From a bacterium (lineage in GTDB: Bacteria > UBA10199 > JAIBAG01): a stretch of 51,978 bases of DNA. The notes below the pieces were generated by a model. That model saw only the letters and a program-made list of their open reading frames with translations, was not told the origin of the DNA and did no database searches. Position 1 is the stretch's first letter; every line of letters starts with the position of its first letter. Positions 42,601 through 51,943 of this stretch are shown here, piece by piece. The DNA lies in NCBI GenBank assembly GCA_019695305.1, contig JAIBAG010000017.1, positions 1 to 51,978 on the forward strand, read 5' to 3'. The position numbers and the translations under genes were made by a program.

Positions 42601-45600
42601 AGCGCTCAGTTACTGAACTCTCAACGCCGGGTTGAGACGATGCAATCAGCAACAGACGATCTATTTGAGCCACACGACTACGCGCCCTTTCAAGAGAGGG
42701 CACTTTATCGGCAATTGATACCAGCGGAGTACGCGCACCTTCTAAAACAGGCCTAAAGCCCGCCACATCACCATCGGGCAAGGTTTCGGCCAATGAGCTT
42801 GTTTCATCAGTTTGGTTTAAATTTTCTGTATCTTCTGGAACATCAGGCAAACGAGGCGGGGCTACGTCATAAATAGCAGCCTCTAATCCATTTTCAGCTG
42901 TAACACGATCAATGCCATGAGGCGGCATTGCACGCCGGGCATCTTCGGCATCCAAAAGAATATTCTCATCAACAGACACCCCGTGAGTAATAAGCACTAC
43001 CCATACATTTTGTTTATTTCCCTCCTTATCAACAACCACAGCTTCAAAAGTTGTTGTAAAATTATCAACGTCTAAAACCCGTCCCGTAAAATAAAGTTTT
43101 TGTCCGTTTGTTGTATGATATTCTTTAGCTACATCTACATAGTCGGCCATGAAGCGGGGCAGATAATTATTTTCAAAAAACAATACTTCATCTTGCGGCC
43201 CTGATAATGCTGCCATTTCACTTTGTATACGCCCGTTTTGATAGGCCAGGCGGCTTTGATTAAAATTTCCCGGTGGCGCAACGGGTGGCTCGTAGGGTTG
43301 CGGCCGCAACACCTGATAATAATGCCCTAAAGCATAACGGGCCTGCCTCCCATAACCATCGGTACGGCCAGCGGCCGCACTTAATTCAACCATTGCTTGC
43401 TCATTCCCGCTTTGCGCCATTTGCATAAGCGTTAAAAAATCGCCCCGCATATGGAGCCATTTGCACAGGGGCCGGCTTAAAGCACCCGTTGTACCCACTT
43501 GGCCCAAATGACCCAGAAAATCTTGCACATCAAACAAACTTTGACCTTCGGTAACGGCTGCCAGTTCACGCCCTCCATCGGCACGATGCACAATATCAAG
43601 CGCGCTGTTGGGCACTACAATGGTAATACTGTCTTCACCGCGTGTGAGCGTAAAAATGGTTTCTGTTTCGCCCACCTCGGCCGGCAAAATGGTAAAGCCC
43701 ATTTTTTTTCGTAAAAACTCCGAGGTAAGCGACCATTTATGTTTGGGATCTAGCTTTAAACGAAAGTAAGGTTCTATATCTGCTGGAGTCGTATAGTTTT
43801 GACCTGCTCGCACCAAGGTAAAACGGGAACGTGGAGGAGTATACATTTCACCAGTAATTCCCCATTTATTCTCCAAAAATTCTAGCGGGGTTTCGCTATC
43901 GATATCGCCATCACCAACACGGGCACGGGAAATAGCTTCGCGCAATATAGCCGGCGTTTTGCTTGGCTTATACACATGACGGATAGTGCGTCCACTTAGT
44001 ACCTGCGTAATAACATAGTTATCTCCCTCATGCGTTAATGTAAAATCACCCTGCCCACGGTACACACTTGCTAATTCATCTTCAAACAAATGTCCTGGGC
44101 CAACAATATCTTGATCGGCTCCTTCCGTAAATTCAAACTCCACTTCCAACACATTACCAGTACGTGTTGCCTTATACACCGTGGGCGAACCGGGCAAGGC
44201 ACGCGGCGCATGGGAACAGGTTAAAATACTCCATAATGTGCCTAAGGGTTGAGTAAACGTGTTCCCGTTTAATGCCGCTTCCACAGCACTTTGCAAAGAT
44301 TCCTCAATCAACTCATCTAAAAATTTTCCAATGGCTGTTTTATCGAAAAATTTGAGAGATTCAAAAACCCCGTGCATTTTAGATGAAGTCTTAAGAATGG
44401 ATTGCCCCAAAAGCTTGAGTGCACGGTTACTGGATTCATTCCAGGTAATGGCTTTAGTGGCCAAAAGATTTCCCAAACGCAAAAATAAAAATGTGCTTAA
44501 GGCCGATGCTCCCGTTTGAAATGCATAGTTATACATCAAATCGGGGCCGCTTAAGGTTTCAAAATCGGCTTTTACTCCGGTACCCGCTCCATGCGTTAAA
44601 ACATGTCCCGAAAAATAGCGCGCGCCCTCAACGCCCATTACCCCACCCACGCCACTGGCTAAGGCCAAAATCATTTGACCTCTTGATGTTGCCAGTGCTG
44701 CACCTCCAATAATACCACCCACACCTGTAGCCGCCGCCACACCACCAATAAGCCCTCCCACAATTTGCATCCCATCGTTGGCAAACCAGTTATCAAAGGT
44801 ATCGGCATAAAACGTGGGGCTTAATACTTCATCACAAAAAGCATCCATTTTACCGATAATATCGGTAACGCCTTCAAGCCTTTTACAAAATAAACTGAGC
44901 ACCTCTCCGGTTTCAGAATTATATCCGGAACAAAACGATAACGACTGAATAAGAGAAACTAAACCTTGTGCATCCGCAAACACCTGCGTCATTTCTGCAC
45001 GGTTACTCCTGATAAAATCTTTTAGTTTTTGTGCTGCTTCTTTAACCACGTCTACATAATATTGGGTATTGCGCCCGCTGGCTCCGGCTTCCATCAAGGC
45101 CATAAGCGGCTCCACCAAAGGCTGCGCCCTTTTTCCCCACTCTTGTATTTTTTGAAGTGAGGGGTTTGTAGAAACAACCCGCAAAACATCTTGCAAAAAA
45201 TCTTCACTTTTAGCGTCTAACTGGGACATGGTTCTATCATCAAAACTTACATATTTTTCCGGTTTTCCTGTTTCGCTCAGTTTAAAAACAGTGAAGGTTA
45301 AATCATTTTTTTCAACAAAAAACCATGATGACGGAGATTTTAAATTGGTCCCGGCCTGAAATGGAATCCATCCGGCGGGAGGATGTCGTACAATTTCAGG
45401 GGCATCTTTATGACGATAGTGTTCGCCCACAAGCACCATGCTGCCCGTCATTTGAATATCGTCACCTTTTTGATAAACTTCGTAGGCTAAAAGAGGGATA
45501 AGATTTTTTAGAGATTCATCAAGAGCTGCTTCATGTTTACCCGTGTAAAACAAGTTATCAAAACTACCAACAGACGCATGAGATGCCATCCATATTCTTG

Positions 45601-46564
45601 CCAACTGTACTTTTGGTAAAAGCTTAGGGGGCACTTGCGCTGGGCTATCTCCCAAACGCGCTAAAAAATCATTGAGTGTAGCCTCATCCACTACACCACT
45701 ATTCTTTAAACCAACCAAAATTTTATAGGTATTTAATGCAATGCTTTGAGCACTCTTGTTTATATCGGCATCAAGGGCCTCTATATTACCATACGCTGTT
45801 TGTTCGGCTACCGTAATGGCCCGAATTGCTTCTATGCGTGCTGCCACTGGTTCATCGTTACTAGTAACCCACGGATTATAAGCAACCGAGTTTTGTGTAT
45901 TGAGACCATGAATCTCTTCATAAAAACTTTCTTTTTGCCTGGCAAGAAGCGGCAGGCTTACTTCTAGTTCGGCTTTCTTTTGCGCATAGCGTTCCATTTT
46001 ACCGGCTTCACTTTTAATTTGAGCTTTAAACGCTTCATTATCTAAACCTGACGACATCGCATCTACTTGGCTACACTCGCCATTAAGTGCGCATACAAGA
46101 GCGTTTTCAAAAATTGTATCTTTATTCTCAACGGGTATTTTTAAAGTAACTTCCAAATAACGGATGATATCGCACAAGCGACCAATAGAACGTGAGGCTT
46201 CGGCTATTTGAGAATCTATGGATGAGAAAGATTGTTTTTGTTCCAGCAAACGATAAACAAAAGACTCATAATAAAAAATTTGAGTTTGTTCAGACGGCAA
46301 ATATTCTTTAGGAATTTTTTTAAAAATATTTTTAAAATTTTGGGGCACATCAGCCCATTCCAAAGATGGGGCAAAATCAAAACCTGGAGAATCAACAAAA
46401 AGAGGATGACGTAAAGGGATAACTTCTTGCGATGTGGAATGCGGAACTAATGAATCAAGCGGAACTTGAGAAGACGCACCAGTACCTTGCGGCGTTTCTG
46501 CCGCTCCCGAAACTTCCAGAGGTATTTCCAATGCGCCACGCCCAGGTGGTGGTATGGGTGCCAT
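39647..46564 (-). CDS. giant 2305-residue protein with HEXXGH motif
   Basis: One uninterrupted frame of 2305 residues from ATG 46564; no signal peptide. The first 45 residues are Pro/Ser-rich. Coiled-coil-like helices follow (to about residue 250). A Gly/Ala-rich hydrophobic stretch (about residues 598-650, GGLIGGVAAATGVGGIIGG) and another hydrophobic segment suggest membrane insertion, as in translocating toxins. The rest up to about 1900 has beta-rich, repeat-like segments with many Tyr and Gly. Near the C-terminus, at 2122-2127, is HEVSGH, an HE-x3-H motif like the HELLGH of dipeptidyl peptidase III, followed by LERTNPDIANLIM and NPYEYFAVLSEYYF, where one Glu may be the third ligand. Probably a secreted or cell-contact toxin or effector; function unknown. 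It is preceded by an intergenic gap that I could not assign. Confidence 0.8.
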   Translation of the reverse strand: MAPIPPPGRGALEIPLEVSGAAETPQGTGASSQVPLDSLVPHSTSQEVIPLRHPLFVDSPGFDFAPSLEWADVPQNFKNIFKKIPKEYLPSEQTQIFYYESFVYRLLEQKQSFSSIDSQIAEASRSIGRLCDIIRYLEVTLKIPVENKDTIFENALVCALNGECSQVDAMSSGLDNEAFKAQIKSEAGKMERYAQKKAELEVSLPLLARQKESFYEEIHGLNTQNSVAYNPWVTSNDEPVAARIEAIRAITVAEQTAYGNIEALDADINKSAQSIALNTYKILVGLKNSGVVDEATLNDFLARLGDSPAQVPPKLLPKVQLARIWMASHASVGSFDNLFYTGKHEAALDESLKNLIPLLAYEVYQKGDDIQMTGSMVLVGEHYRHKDAPEIVRHPPAGWIPFQAGTNLKSPSSWFFVEKNDLTFTVFKLSETGKPEKYVSFDDRTMSQLDAKSEDFLQDVLRVVSTNPSLQKIQEWGKRAQPLVEPLMALMEAGASGRNTQYYVDVVKEAAQKLKDFIRSNRAEMTQVFADAQGLVSLIQSLSFCSGYNSETGEVLSLFCKRLEGVTDIIGKMDAFCDEVLSPTFYADTFDNWFANDGMQIVGGLIGGVAAATGVGGIIGGAALATSRGQMILALASGVGGVMGVEGARYFSGHVLTHGAGTGVKADFETLSGPDLMYNYAFQTGASALSTFLFLRLGNLLATKAITWNESSNRALKLLGQSILKTSSKMHGVFESLKFFDKTAIGKFLDELIEESLQSAVEAALNGNTFTQPLGTLWSILTCSHAPRALPGSPTVYKATRTGNVLEVEFEFTEGADQDIVGPGHLFEDELASVYRGQGDFTLTHEGDNYVITQVLSGRTIRHVYKPSKTPAILREAISRARVGDGDIDSETPLEFLENKWGITGEMYTPPRSRFTLVRAGQNYTTPADIEPYFRLKLDPKHKWSLTSEFLRKKMGFTILPAEVGETETIFTLTRGEDSITIVVPNSALDIVHRADGGRELAAVTEGQSLFDVQDFLGHLGQVGTTGALSRPLCKWLHMRGDFLTLMQMAQSGNEQAMVELSAAAGRTDGYGRQARYALGHYYQVLRPQPYEPPVAPPGNFNQSRLAYQNGRIQSEMAALSGPQDEVLFFENNYLPRFMADYVDVAKEYHTTNGQKLYFTGRVLDVDNFTTTFEAVVVDKEGNKQNVWVVLITHGVSVDENILLDAEDARRAMPPHGIDRVTAENGLEAAIYDVAPPRLPDVPEDTENLNQTDETSSLAETLPDGDVAGFRPVLEGARTPLVSIADKVPSLERARSRVAQIDRLLLIASSQPGVESSVTERLEQERAHLEWAIEFAKEHDGFIFDDGRVALMDGVIGKIVKENDSFVFIPMVHQAHGERVKIYPGHGATMIFLDHMVEEYVGRNATFEIFWESNTYYGLTSPDGDEVCVMCDASGLVYVGKRENGSFLLKPSRGSESGHIVEKNDDNRATVLFFEREFYIEPEIIKNNDAIYYSDKNSGLLFDEQGAPVRNAEPIPLAHDRFLWNGRVLVELQKGVYTDLYTYENRGRHKSVAFGTGSFYIKAYAHNGNFVGFEPYTHLPPSDPVEGAYYFDGRALMTVSTPHNIMTKDDFASEQGVYFKKTSEGLAAFFDPHDIDLQKKIVELAQSGRMPFIVHMPQSMGGHIVASTDFVFSDSEGQIVFNKKVIEDKLKLNPNFLLPVVTYNNEGVPQINFINPVWLKREIHMRYPDATHAWLNGQDYEVVYHNDKIILKPTPLQQARAVYVNLDNPVSYQTIQLTAANPFVNVGRKHWDMSDYFSRRYKYSVLEKYPAVFKEGRVVPQNTFDYAGHAWAWHTGFKFEGHDYCLGSVTGTDESETPVTLFVKGDNGDWQKVQDGSFEWEDEDGEFFRIIVRHGYVWDVTKRMVGYHMHPERYLGSDASRGLDPAQYAIFVEDEERGGVRMATRTELEESFNSVPQLADDFYIRTPPSSYNSDAEARVEYSSSQLVQTGKNGVSGDLYDYNRVKIDELVLHTFYVTENGHTYTYRIYTPSEARNLEGNQFFIPQTEEDVLRLHRHILDVLPPSHRLMLDEIEYYAAREIYEGREYGGMYGGKLQNVMTLYGEVGENPQEWKKGFLKRIITHEVSGHGLERTNPDIANLIMRSFVLDGRSMDYGYLNPYEYFAVLSEYYFYDRPKLAQFPHGARLLDALYGMRDTGLYWSGLDTLVAPNDAIPDRVFESGLIDGQSRSLIELNGGLSYAQIRGLWTRTQVQTADPEAVALAHQLFPELQGNRQLTVLSGLRYLLTIMMAVQAGLSAREMIEEKML

Positions 46565-46727
46565 AAAGCTCTTTCAACTTATTGGATTCAAAGGATTTAT
46601 CAGCAAAAAGGATGCCCAAAACGCCCGTTTTTATTAAAATAAAACACTGTAATTTCAATAACTTAAATGCATACAAAGCCCATCAAGAGACTTGATAGCG
46701 TCAAAAAAGCTTTAATAGGCAAAAATT

Positions 46728-47642
46728 TTAAGCAGCCATCTCAATCATGCGGTTTAAGGGGATAAGTGCGCGGGCGGCAAGGCTAGGCTCAATATGAATT
46801 TCGGGGCTTTCGTTTTTTAAGCAATCGTAAAGTTTTTCTAAGGTATTAAGCTTCATGTGCGGGCAATTATTACAGGCACAACCATCCAAATCGGGACCCA
46901 TAATAAAAGTTTTTTGAGGGCTTAATTTTTTCATCTGATGCTCAATACCCGCTTCGGTGAGCACAATAAAAGTTTTTGCTTCATCCTTTTGCGTAAATTC
47001 CAAAAGCTGACTGGTAGAACCAATAAAATCGGCCATGTTTAACAGTTGTTCTTCGCACTCGGGATGCGCCACAATTTTAGCTAACGGATGCTCTAATTTT
47101 AAACGTAAAATTTCTTTAACATTAAACGACATGTGCACAAAACAGCTACCCGGAAACATCACCATATCGCGCCCCAACTTTTTAGCCACATGGCGCCCCA
47201 AATGTTGATCGGGTCCAAAAAGTATTTTTTGATTTTGCGGAACTTTACTCGCAATTTTAACAGCATTGGCCGAGGTACAAATTACATCGCTTAAAGCTTT
47301 TACTTCAAGGCTTGAATTAACATAAGTCATCACAAAACTTCCGGGATGCTTTTGTTTAAAATGCTCAAACACGGGTGGCGTGCACGAATCGGCTAACGAG
47401 CAACCGGCATTAACATCAGGCAAAAGAACCTTTTTTTCCATATTATAAACCTTGATGGTTTCGGCCATAAATTTTACGCCACACACCACTACAATGGGAT
47501 TTTTTTGCTTATTGGCGTAAAGCGCCATGCCGTAGCTATCGCCCACATAATCGGCCAAATCCTGAATTTCGCCGTCTTGATAATAATGCGCAATAATGAG
47601 CGCGTTTTTTTCTTTTTTTAATTTTTTAATTTCTTCAAACAT
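46728..47642 (-). CDS. nadA: quinolinate synthase
   Basis: Condenses iminoaspartate and dihydroxyacetone phosphate to quinolinate, the first committed step to NAD. The 304 residues fit the short NadA group. AHYYQDGEIQDLADYVGDS, VVCGVKFMAETIKV (Cys ligand), PDVNAGCSLADSC, PGSCFVHM (Cys ligand), PECEEQLLNMADFIGST and CNNCPHMKLNTLEKL (Cys ligands) are the Fe-S-binding family marks. The ATG directly follows the TatC stop, so it belongs to that operon. Confidence 0.97.
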   Translation of the reverse strand: MFEEIKKLKKEKNALIIAHYYQDGEIQDLADYVGDSYGMALYANKQKNPIVVVCGVKFMAETIKVYNMEKKVLLPDVNAGCSLADSCTPPVFEHFKQKHPGSFVMTYVNSSLEVKALSDVICTSANAVKIASKVPQNQKILFGPDQHLGRHVAKKLGRDMVMFPGSCFVHMSFNVKEILRLKLEHPLAKIVAHPECEEQLLNMADFIGSTSQLLEFTQKDEAKTFIVLTEAGIEHQMKKLSPQKTFIMGPDLDGCACNNCPHMKLNTLEKLYDCLKNESPEIHIEPSLAARALIPLNRMIEMAA

Positions 47643-48353
47643 TTAATTTTTATGTTTAATCAATTTTAAACTAAGCCCGCCGGCCTCAAATAAAATCCAC
47701 ATAGGAAGCGCCAATAACACTTGCGAGATCACATCGGGGCCGGGAGTTAACACAGCGGCCACCACAAACAAAATAACAATCACATAACGTCTGTAAGCTT
47801 TAATATGGGCCGAGGTTAAAATGCCCAATTTGCCCAGTAAAAAAATAAAAAGAGGCAGTTCAAAACATACTCCAAAAGCAACCAGCAAGGTTAACGCTAC
47901 CCCCAAATAATCTTCCATACGGGGCAACATCACAATGCCCGTTCCATCTAAAATGGCATTCACATAATAAAAGCCAGCAGGAAAAACCACAAAATAGCCA
48001 AAGAGTGCTCCACCCGTAAACAAAACTCCCGACAACAATGCAAACGGGAACACCATTTTTTTTTCGTTATCTTTTAAACCCGGCAACACAAAACGCCAAA
48101 TTTGATAAAACACAAAAGGCGATGCAATAAAAAGCCCTGCAACAAGGGCAATTTTAAAATAAGCCACATACGATTCAAATGGACTGGTTACAATAAAATG
48201 ACTTTCGGGCGGAAGCGCCTTGAGCATGGGCACTTGCAAGGCATGATAAATATCTTTACAAAAGATAAGACTAACAACGGCACCCGCTGCAATAAACAAA
48301 AATGACCGCACCACTCGATTGCGTAATTCGGTTAAATGTTCCACAACCGTCAT
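47643..48353 (-). CDS. tatC: twin-arginine translocase TatC
   Basis: A 236-residue protein with six TM spans. N-terminal VEHLTELRNRVVRSFLFI and the first periplasmic loop and PFESYVAYFKIALVAGLFIASPFVFYQIWRFVLPGLKDNEKK carry the TatC signature region that binds signal peptides. LTPGPDVISQVLLALPMWILFE near the end is the conserved TM5-6 block. Core of the Tat receptor; overlaps TatB by four bases (ATGA). Confidence 0.97.
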   Translation of the reverse strand: MTVVEHLTELRNRVVRSFLFIAAGAVVSLIFCKDIYHALQVPMLKALPPESHFIVTSPFESYVAYFKIALVAGLFIASPFVFYQIWRFVLPGLKDNEKKMVFPFALLSGVLFTGGALFGYFVVFPAGFYYVNAILDGTGIVMLPRMEDYLGVALTLLVAFGVCFELPLFIFLLGKLGILTSAHIKAYRRYVIVILFVVAAVLTPGPDVISQVLLALPMWILFEAGGLSLKLIKHKN

Positions 48354-48598
48354 GCTTTATCTCCCTCGGTAGAATTTTGAGACGTATTTTGAGGAGGAAT
48401 TTCGGGGCGCTTTACAGGAGGCGCATTATCAGCTTTTAAACCATCTTTAAAACTACCTTTTACTTCTTCAAGCGAGCGCTGAATAGTGCGCACATAACGC
48501 CCCAGTTTAGTTGCCACTCCAGGTAATTTTTCGGGCGGAATTAAAATAAGGGCTAAAATACCCACCACAATTAACTCGCCCCCACCCATGTTAAACAT
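48350..48598 (-). CDS. Tat component TatB/TatA
   Basis: ATG 48598 is taken because SD AGAGG lies five bases before it; a GTG two codons upstream is in frame. About 82 residues: FNMGGGELIVVGILALILIPPEKLP is the TM anchor and hinge, then an amphipathic helix (VATKLGRYVRTIQRSLEEVKGSF) and a charged Pro/Asn/Ser-rich tail. The GEL start and EELK-like second part resemble TatB more than TatA. It precedes tatC. Confidence 0.88.
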   Translation of the reverse strand: MFNMGGGELIVVGILALILIPPEKLPGVATKLGRYVRTIQRSLEEVKGSFKDGLKADNAPPVKRPEIPPQNTSQNSTEGDKA

Positions 48599-48666
48599 AA
48601 GCACCTCTTTAATATGATACGACGAGAGGTCTAGAATATTTTTACAAAGGGCACAAGAGCGTAAAT

Positions 48667-49572
48667 TTAGCGGTCATCGGTAACGCCGTCGGTTCTAAAA
48701 GAGGGTTCGGTATGAATGAGAACATCCTGTATTTCGGGCTTTTGCTTTTTAATAGTATCAATCACCACATGGGTTAAAGAATGTGCCTTTTCAAGTGTCA
48801 TGAGAGGATGCACATAAATATGCAAATCTACAAAAACTTTTCCCAATGTGCCGCGGCTGCGTATTTTATGGCATCCTTCTACCTCTGGCACGCTCATCAC
48901 CATAGTCTCTATTTCTTTTGGATCAATAAATTGCTCGTCTAAAAGCGAACTTAAGCTATGCACAATAATTTCGTAGCCTGCATGAACAATGACCAGCACA
49001 ATAAAAAAAGCTACCACTAAATCAATCCATACCCAATGGAGCAAAACACCCACAAAAGAAGCCATTACAGAAATAGAAACCAAAACATCGGTATGCGTGT
49101 GAGCCGCATCGGCATGCAAAATTTCACTTCTTAGCTCGTGCCCTTTTCTTTTTTCGTAACGTGACACACCAAAATTAATTGCTAATGTTACTATCATAAT
49201 GGCAAAACTCAACACATCTACATGGGGCACAACGGGGTGATAATAACGCTCATATAAATCGGTTAAAATTTCGTAGCATGTTAAAAACAACATGAAGGCA
49301 ATGCCCATGGACGCTAAGGTTTCAATTTTACGATGCCCGTAGGGATGTTTGTCGTCGGCTGGTTTTGAGGCAAAATAAATACTCACCAAACCCACCACGT
49401 TAGACGCGGTATCAAATAGAGAATGAAATCCATCCGACTCAAGGCTTAGTGATTGGGTATAAATGCCGTAAAAAAGTTTGGCCAAACTCACAGCCAAATT
49501 AAGCCACAGCGTGTAAAAAAGCACGCGCATCACTTGCTTGTCGTAATTTGTAAAATGGGCATGGCCTTTCAT
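48667..49572 (-). CDS. cation diffusion facilitator transporter
   Basis: A 301-residue protein. TM segments with SLESDGFHSLFDTASNVVGLVSIYFASKPADDKHPYGH (HxxxD-like metal site and the HPYGH signature), then HADAAHTHTDVLVSISVM (metal-binding HTHTD) and the C-terminal cytosolic domain with FVDLHIYVHPLMTLEKAHSL and VLIHTEPS. Exports Zn, Mn or Fe in exchange for protons. Divergent spacing to bpt (63 bases). Confidence 0.95.
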   Translation of the reverse strand: MKGHAHFTNYDKQVMRVLFYTLWLNLAVSLAKLFYGIYTQSLSLESDGFHSLFDTASNVVGLVSIYFASKPADDKHPYGHRKIETLASMGIAFMLFLTCYEILTDLYERYYHPVVPHVDVLSFAIMIVTLAINFGVSRYEKRKGHELRSEILHADAAHTHTDVLVSISVMASFVGVLLHWVWIDLVVAFFIVLVIVHAGYEIIVHSLSSLLDEQFIDPKEIETMVMSVPEVEGCHKIRSRGTLGKVFVDLHIYVHPLMTLEKAHSLTHVVIDTIKKQKPEIQDVLIHTEPSFRTDGVTDDR

Positions 49573-49634
49573 AAGTTTATATTTTCCAACCCCGATAAAC
49601 GGGATAAGACTCTAATAGATTTCTCAAAAATGCA

Positions 49635-50354
49635 TCAATCTAATTTGCTAGGCTCTAAAATTTCGTAAGGTTCAAAACGTGTTTTATAATTCATTTTGCG
49701 ACATTCTTCCACATAATACCCCATATAATAATAGGGAACACGGTTGCGCCGCGTGTACTCAATACCCCAAAGAATATTATAGGTGCCCAAACTACGCTTT
49801 TCGTACTCTAAATCGTAATAAAAATAAACAGCACTTACGGCTTCGGGTTCCAAGTCTAAAATACCCACACCTATCAATTTTCCATCTAGCCACATTTCTA
49901 ATTCACGCGTTTCAATAGGGCTTCCATACAAAAAAGCCACAAAGTCATCATAATCGGCGCTCATGGGCTTTTCGGAATGGCGGGAAACAATATATTTTTT
50001 ATACAATTCATATTTTTGATGTGTAGGATTGGGCGGCACTAATTGTACATCAATATCCCTATTTTTTTTAAAAATGCGACTTTGTGTACGATCGGGTGTG
50101 AACTGATCTACCGGAATCCGAATGGGCCGGCAGGCCGTGCAGGCCGAACACACGGGTTTATAAAAAATATCGCCACTACGTCTAAATCCCAAATCCATCA
50201 AGCAATGATAAACACCGGGTGGCAGCATATCGGCCTTAAAAGCTATTTCTTTAGACCAATTTTGAGCAATATAAGAACACGGATGGCCTTTACCGGGCGT
50301 TAATTTCATTCCCTGTACAATCTCGCGCACGGCCTTGAGTTTGTGTTTGTCCAT
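49635..50354 (-). CDS. bpt: aspartate/glutamate leucyltransferase (Bpt)
   Basis: Attaches Leu from Leu-tRNA to proteins with N-terminal Asp or Glu, creating a destabilising N-degron for ClpS/ClpAP. From ATG 50354, 239 residues. N-terminal domain with GHPCSYIAQ, FYKPVCSACTACRPIRIPV (the CxxC clusters), and the C-terminal GNAT-like domain with SAVYFYYDLEYEKRSLGTYNILWGIEYTRR and YYMGYYVEECRKMNYKTRFEPYEIL. A start at 50306 would also keep the core; no SD decides. It overlaps the next gene by about 65 bases. Confidence 0.92.
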   Translation of the reverse strand: MDKHKLKAVREIVQGMKLTPGKGHPCSYIAQNWSKEIAFKADMLPPGVYHCLMDLGFRRSGDIFYKPVCSACTACRPIRIPVDQFTPDRTQSRIFKKNRDIDVQLVPPNPTHQKYELYKKYIVSRHSEKPMSADYDDFVAFLYGSPIETRELEMWLDGKLIGVGILDLEPEAVSAVYFYYDLEYEKRSLGTYNILWGIEYTRRNRVPYYYMGYYVEECRKMNYKTRFEPYEILEPSKLD

Positions 50355-51897
50355 CATACAGAGTATCCCACACACGCTTAAAAACGTCATACTTAAATTT
50401 GGTGTTTGGTTGAAAACCTAAAGGCGTATCGGCAAAAAGTGTTTTTTCGGCAAGGAGGCGAGACAGCAACATTTTACCGCGTTCGTAGCGAGTTCCAACC
50501 CGCTCACCCTTCATAAAATTGAGAATGCGGGTGGTTACAAACAAGGTATAAATATCATCCTGTGTAAAATGAGGCGACGGTGTGGCAAACGCTGTAAGCC
50601 GGGCTTTAAAAATATCATTAGCGCCAGAAGTGATATTAAGCTCGCGCGCCAGCGGCGCATTGGGAGTTAAATAAAAGGGAGAAGCCCCCAGCAAAACAGG
50701 AAGTTTGGCATTAAACGAAAGTGTTTGAATCATGGAATCAAGAGTTTCACTGGGCAATCCCAAAATTTGATACGAGGTAATTTTGAGCCCCAAGGCATGT
50801 GCTTTTTCTACAATGGCTAGATATTTTTCTAGCGTGTGCGGACGCTTGGTCGTTTCGCGCACACTTTTATCGGAACTAACAAGCGCCAAATTAAGATGCG
50901 TAAACCCGGCTTCTTTCATAAGGCCCAACAGTTCGTCATCTAAACTTAAATACGAAATCCCGTTCATAGCCACCAGTTCCACATCTTTTTTAGGAAAAAG
51001 ACGCATAATCCCCAGCAGCAATTCCTTCATTTCTTTTTTATAAAAGGTCAGATTATCGTCTTCAAAATCAAATACGCGATAGCCTTGATGATAGCGAGCT
51101 TGTATCTCTTCTAAAACGAGTGGCACACTCCGGCGGCGATACGAAAAACCAAAAGTTTGATGAACCGAGCAAAACGAGCAGCGGTGCGGGCACGAGCGCG
51201 AGGTAATCACAAAGGCCATGGGTTTTTTACCGTAACGATAGGTGGCCGGATTAAAATCAGATAAATCGGGCATGGGAATTTCATCGAGCAGATAATTATC
51301 TGCTTTTTGATTAGTGATGACTTGTCCGTCTTGCTTATAAATTAAATTGGGAACGCACGAATAATCAGAAGATCCCTCTAAAAAAACTTTCATCCATTCA
51401 ACCAGCGGTTTTTCTCCTTCGCCGGTAATGGCAAAATCAACATACGGGCTTTCTATCATGCTTTGCGGATGCGCCGACACATGCGAGCCTCCCACGATGA
51501 CGGGAATATTAGCCACACTTTTTACCACACACGCAACTTCTAGTGCTTCGCGGTAGTAAGGCGAAAACAAGCAAGAGATCCCCACCACATCGGGTTTTTC
51601 TTTTTTAATCCAACTGGCAATTTGTTCAAACGAAGCCCCAAAATGATAGTAGTGATGAAAAGTACAAAACGGACTTTTATCGGGATGAGCGTAGTAGTCT
51701 TTAAGATAAGCAAGTTCTTTGGGAACGGGGATTGTTTTTTTGCCATGCCCATGATGTGCATCAATAATTTTAACAGTAAGCATGGGCAAATGCTTGTGAA
51801 GTGCTGCTTTTAAAAAACTAAGGCCAATGGGTTGCAAGCGTACGTCGGTATCGTAAAAATCTTGGACAGGCGGCTGAATAAGGAGCAGTTTGGCCAT
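50290..51897 (-). CDS. B12-binding domain radical SAM protein
   Basis: A 535-residue protein. The N-terminal Rossmann-like half has LLLIQPPV and PVIVGGSHVSAHPQSMIESPYVDFAITGEGEKPLVEW, the cobalamin-binding pattern (without a clear DxHxxG). The radical SAM domain has the CxxxCxxC cluster in CPHRCSFC, then FGFSYRRRSVPLVLEEI and FDFEDDNLTFYKKEM. Resembles hopanoid- or lipid-modifying and methylthiolation enzymes; substrate unknown. The overlap with bpt suggests co-transcription. Confidence 0.88.
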   Translation of the reverse strand: MAKLLLIQPPVQDFYDTDVRLQPIGLSFLKAALHKHLPMLTVKIIDAHHGHGKKTIPVPKELAYLKDYYAHPDKSPFCTFHHYYHFGASFEQIASWIKKEKPDVVGISCLFSPYYREALEVACVVKSVANIPVIVGGSHVSAHPQSMIESPYVDFAITGEGEKPLVEWMKVFLEGSSDYSCVPNLIYKQDGQVITNQKADNYLLDEIPMPDLSDFNPATYRYGKKPMAFVITSRSCPHRCSFCSVHQTFGFSYRRRSVPLVLEEIQARYHQGYRVFDFEDDNLTFYKKEMKELLLGIMRLFPKKDVELVAMNGISYLSLDDELLGLMKEAGFTHLNLALVSSDKSVRETTKRPHTLEKYLAIVEKAHALGLKITSYQILGLPSETLDSMIQTLSFNAKLPVLLGASPFYLTPNAPLARELNITSGANDIFKARLTAFATPSPHFTQDDIYTLFVTTRILNFMKGERVGTRYERGKMLLSRLLAEKTLFADTPLGFQPNTKFKYDVFKRVWDTLYDGQTQTQGRARDCTGNEINAR

Positions 51898-51943
51898 GGA
51901 TTATTCTTGAAATGTAGAAGAAGGAATGTAAAGTAAATTATCT

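Noticed and set aside
39700-46500. Several 60-110-codon plus-strand frames inside the giant gene
   Set aside because: The long minus-strand frame is uninterrupted; these are shadows without start signals.
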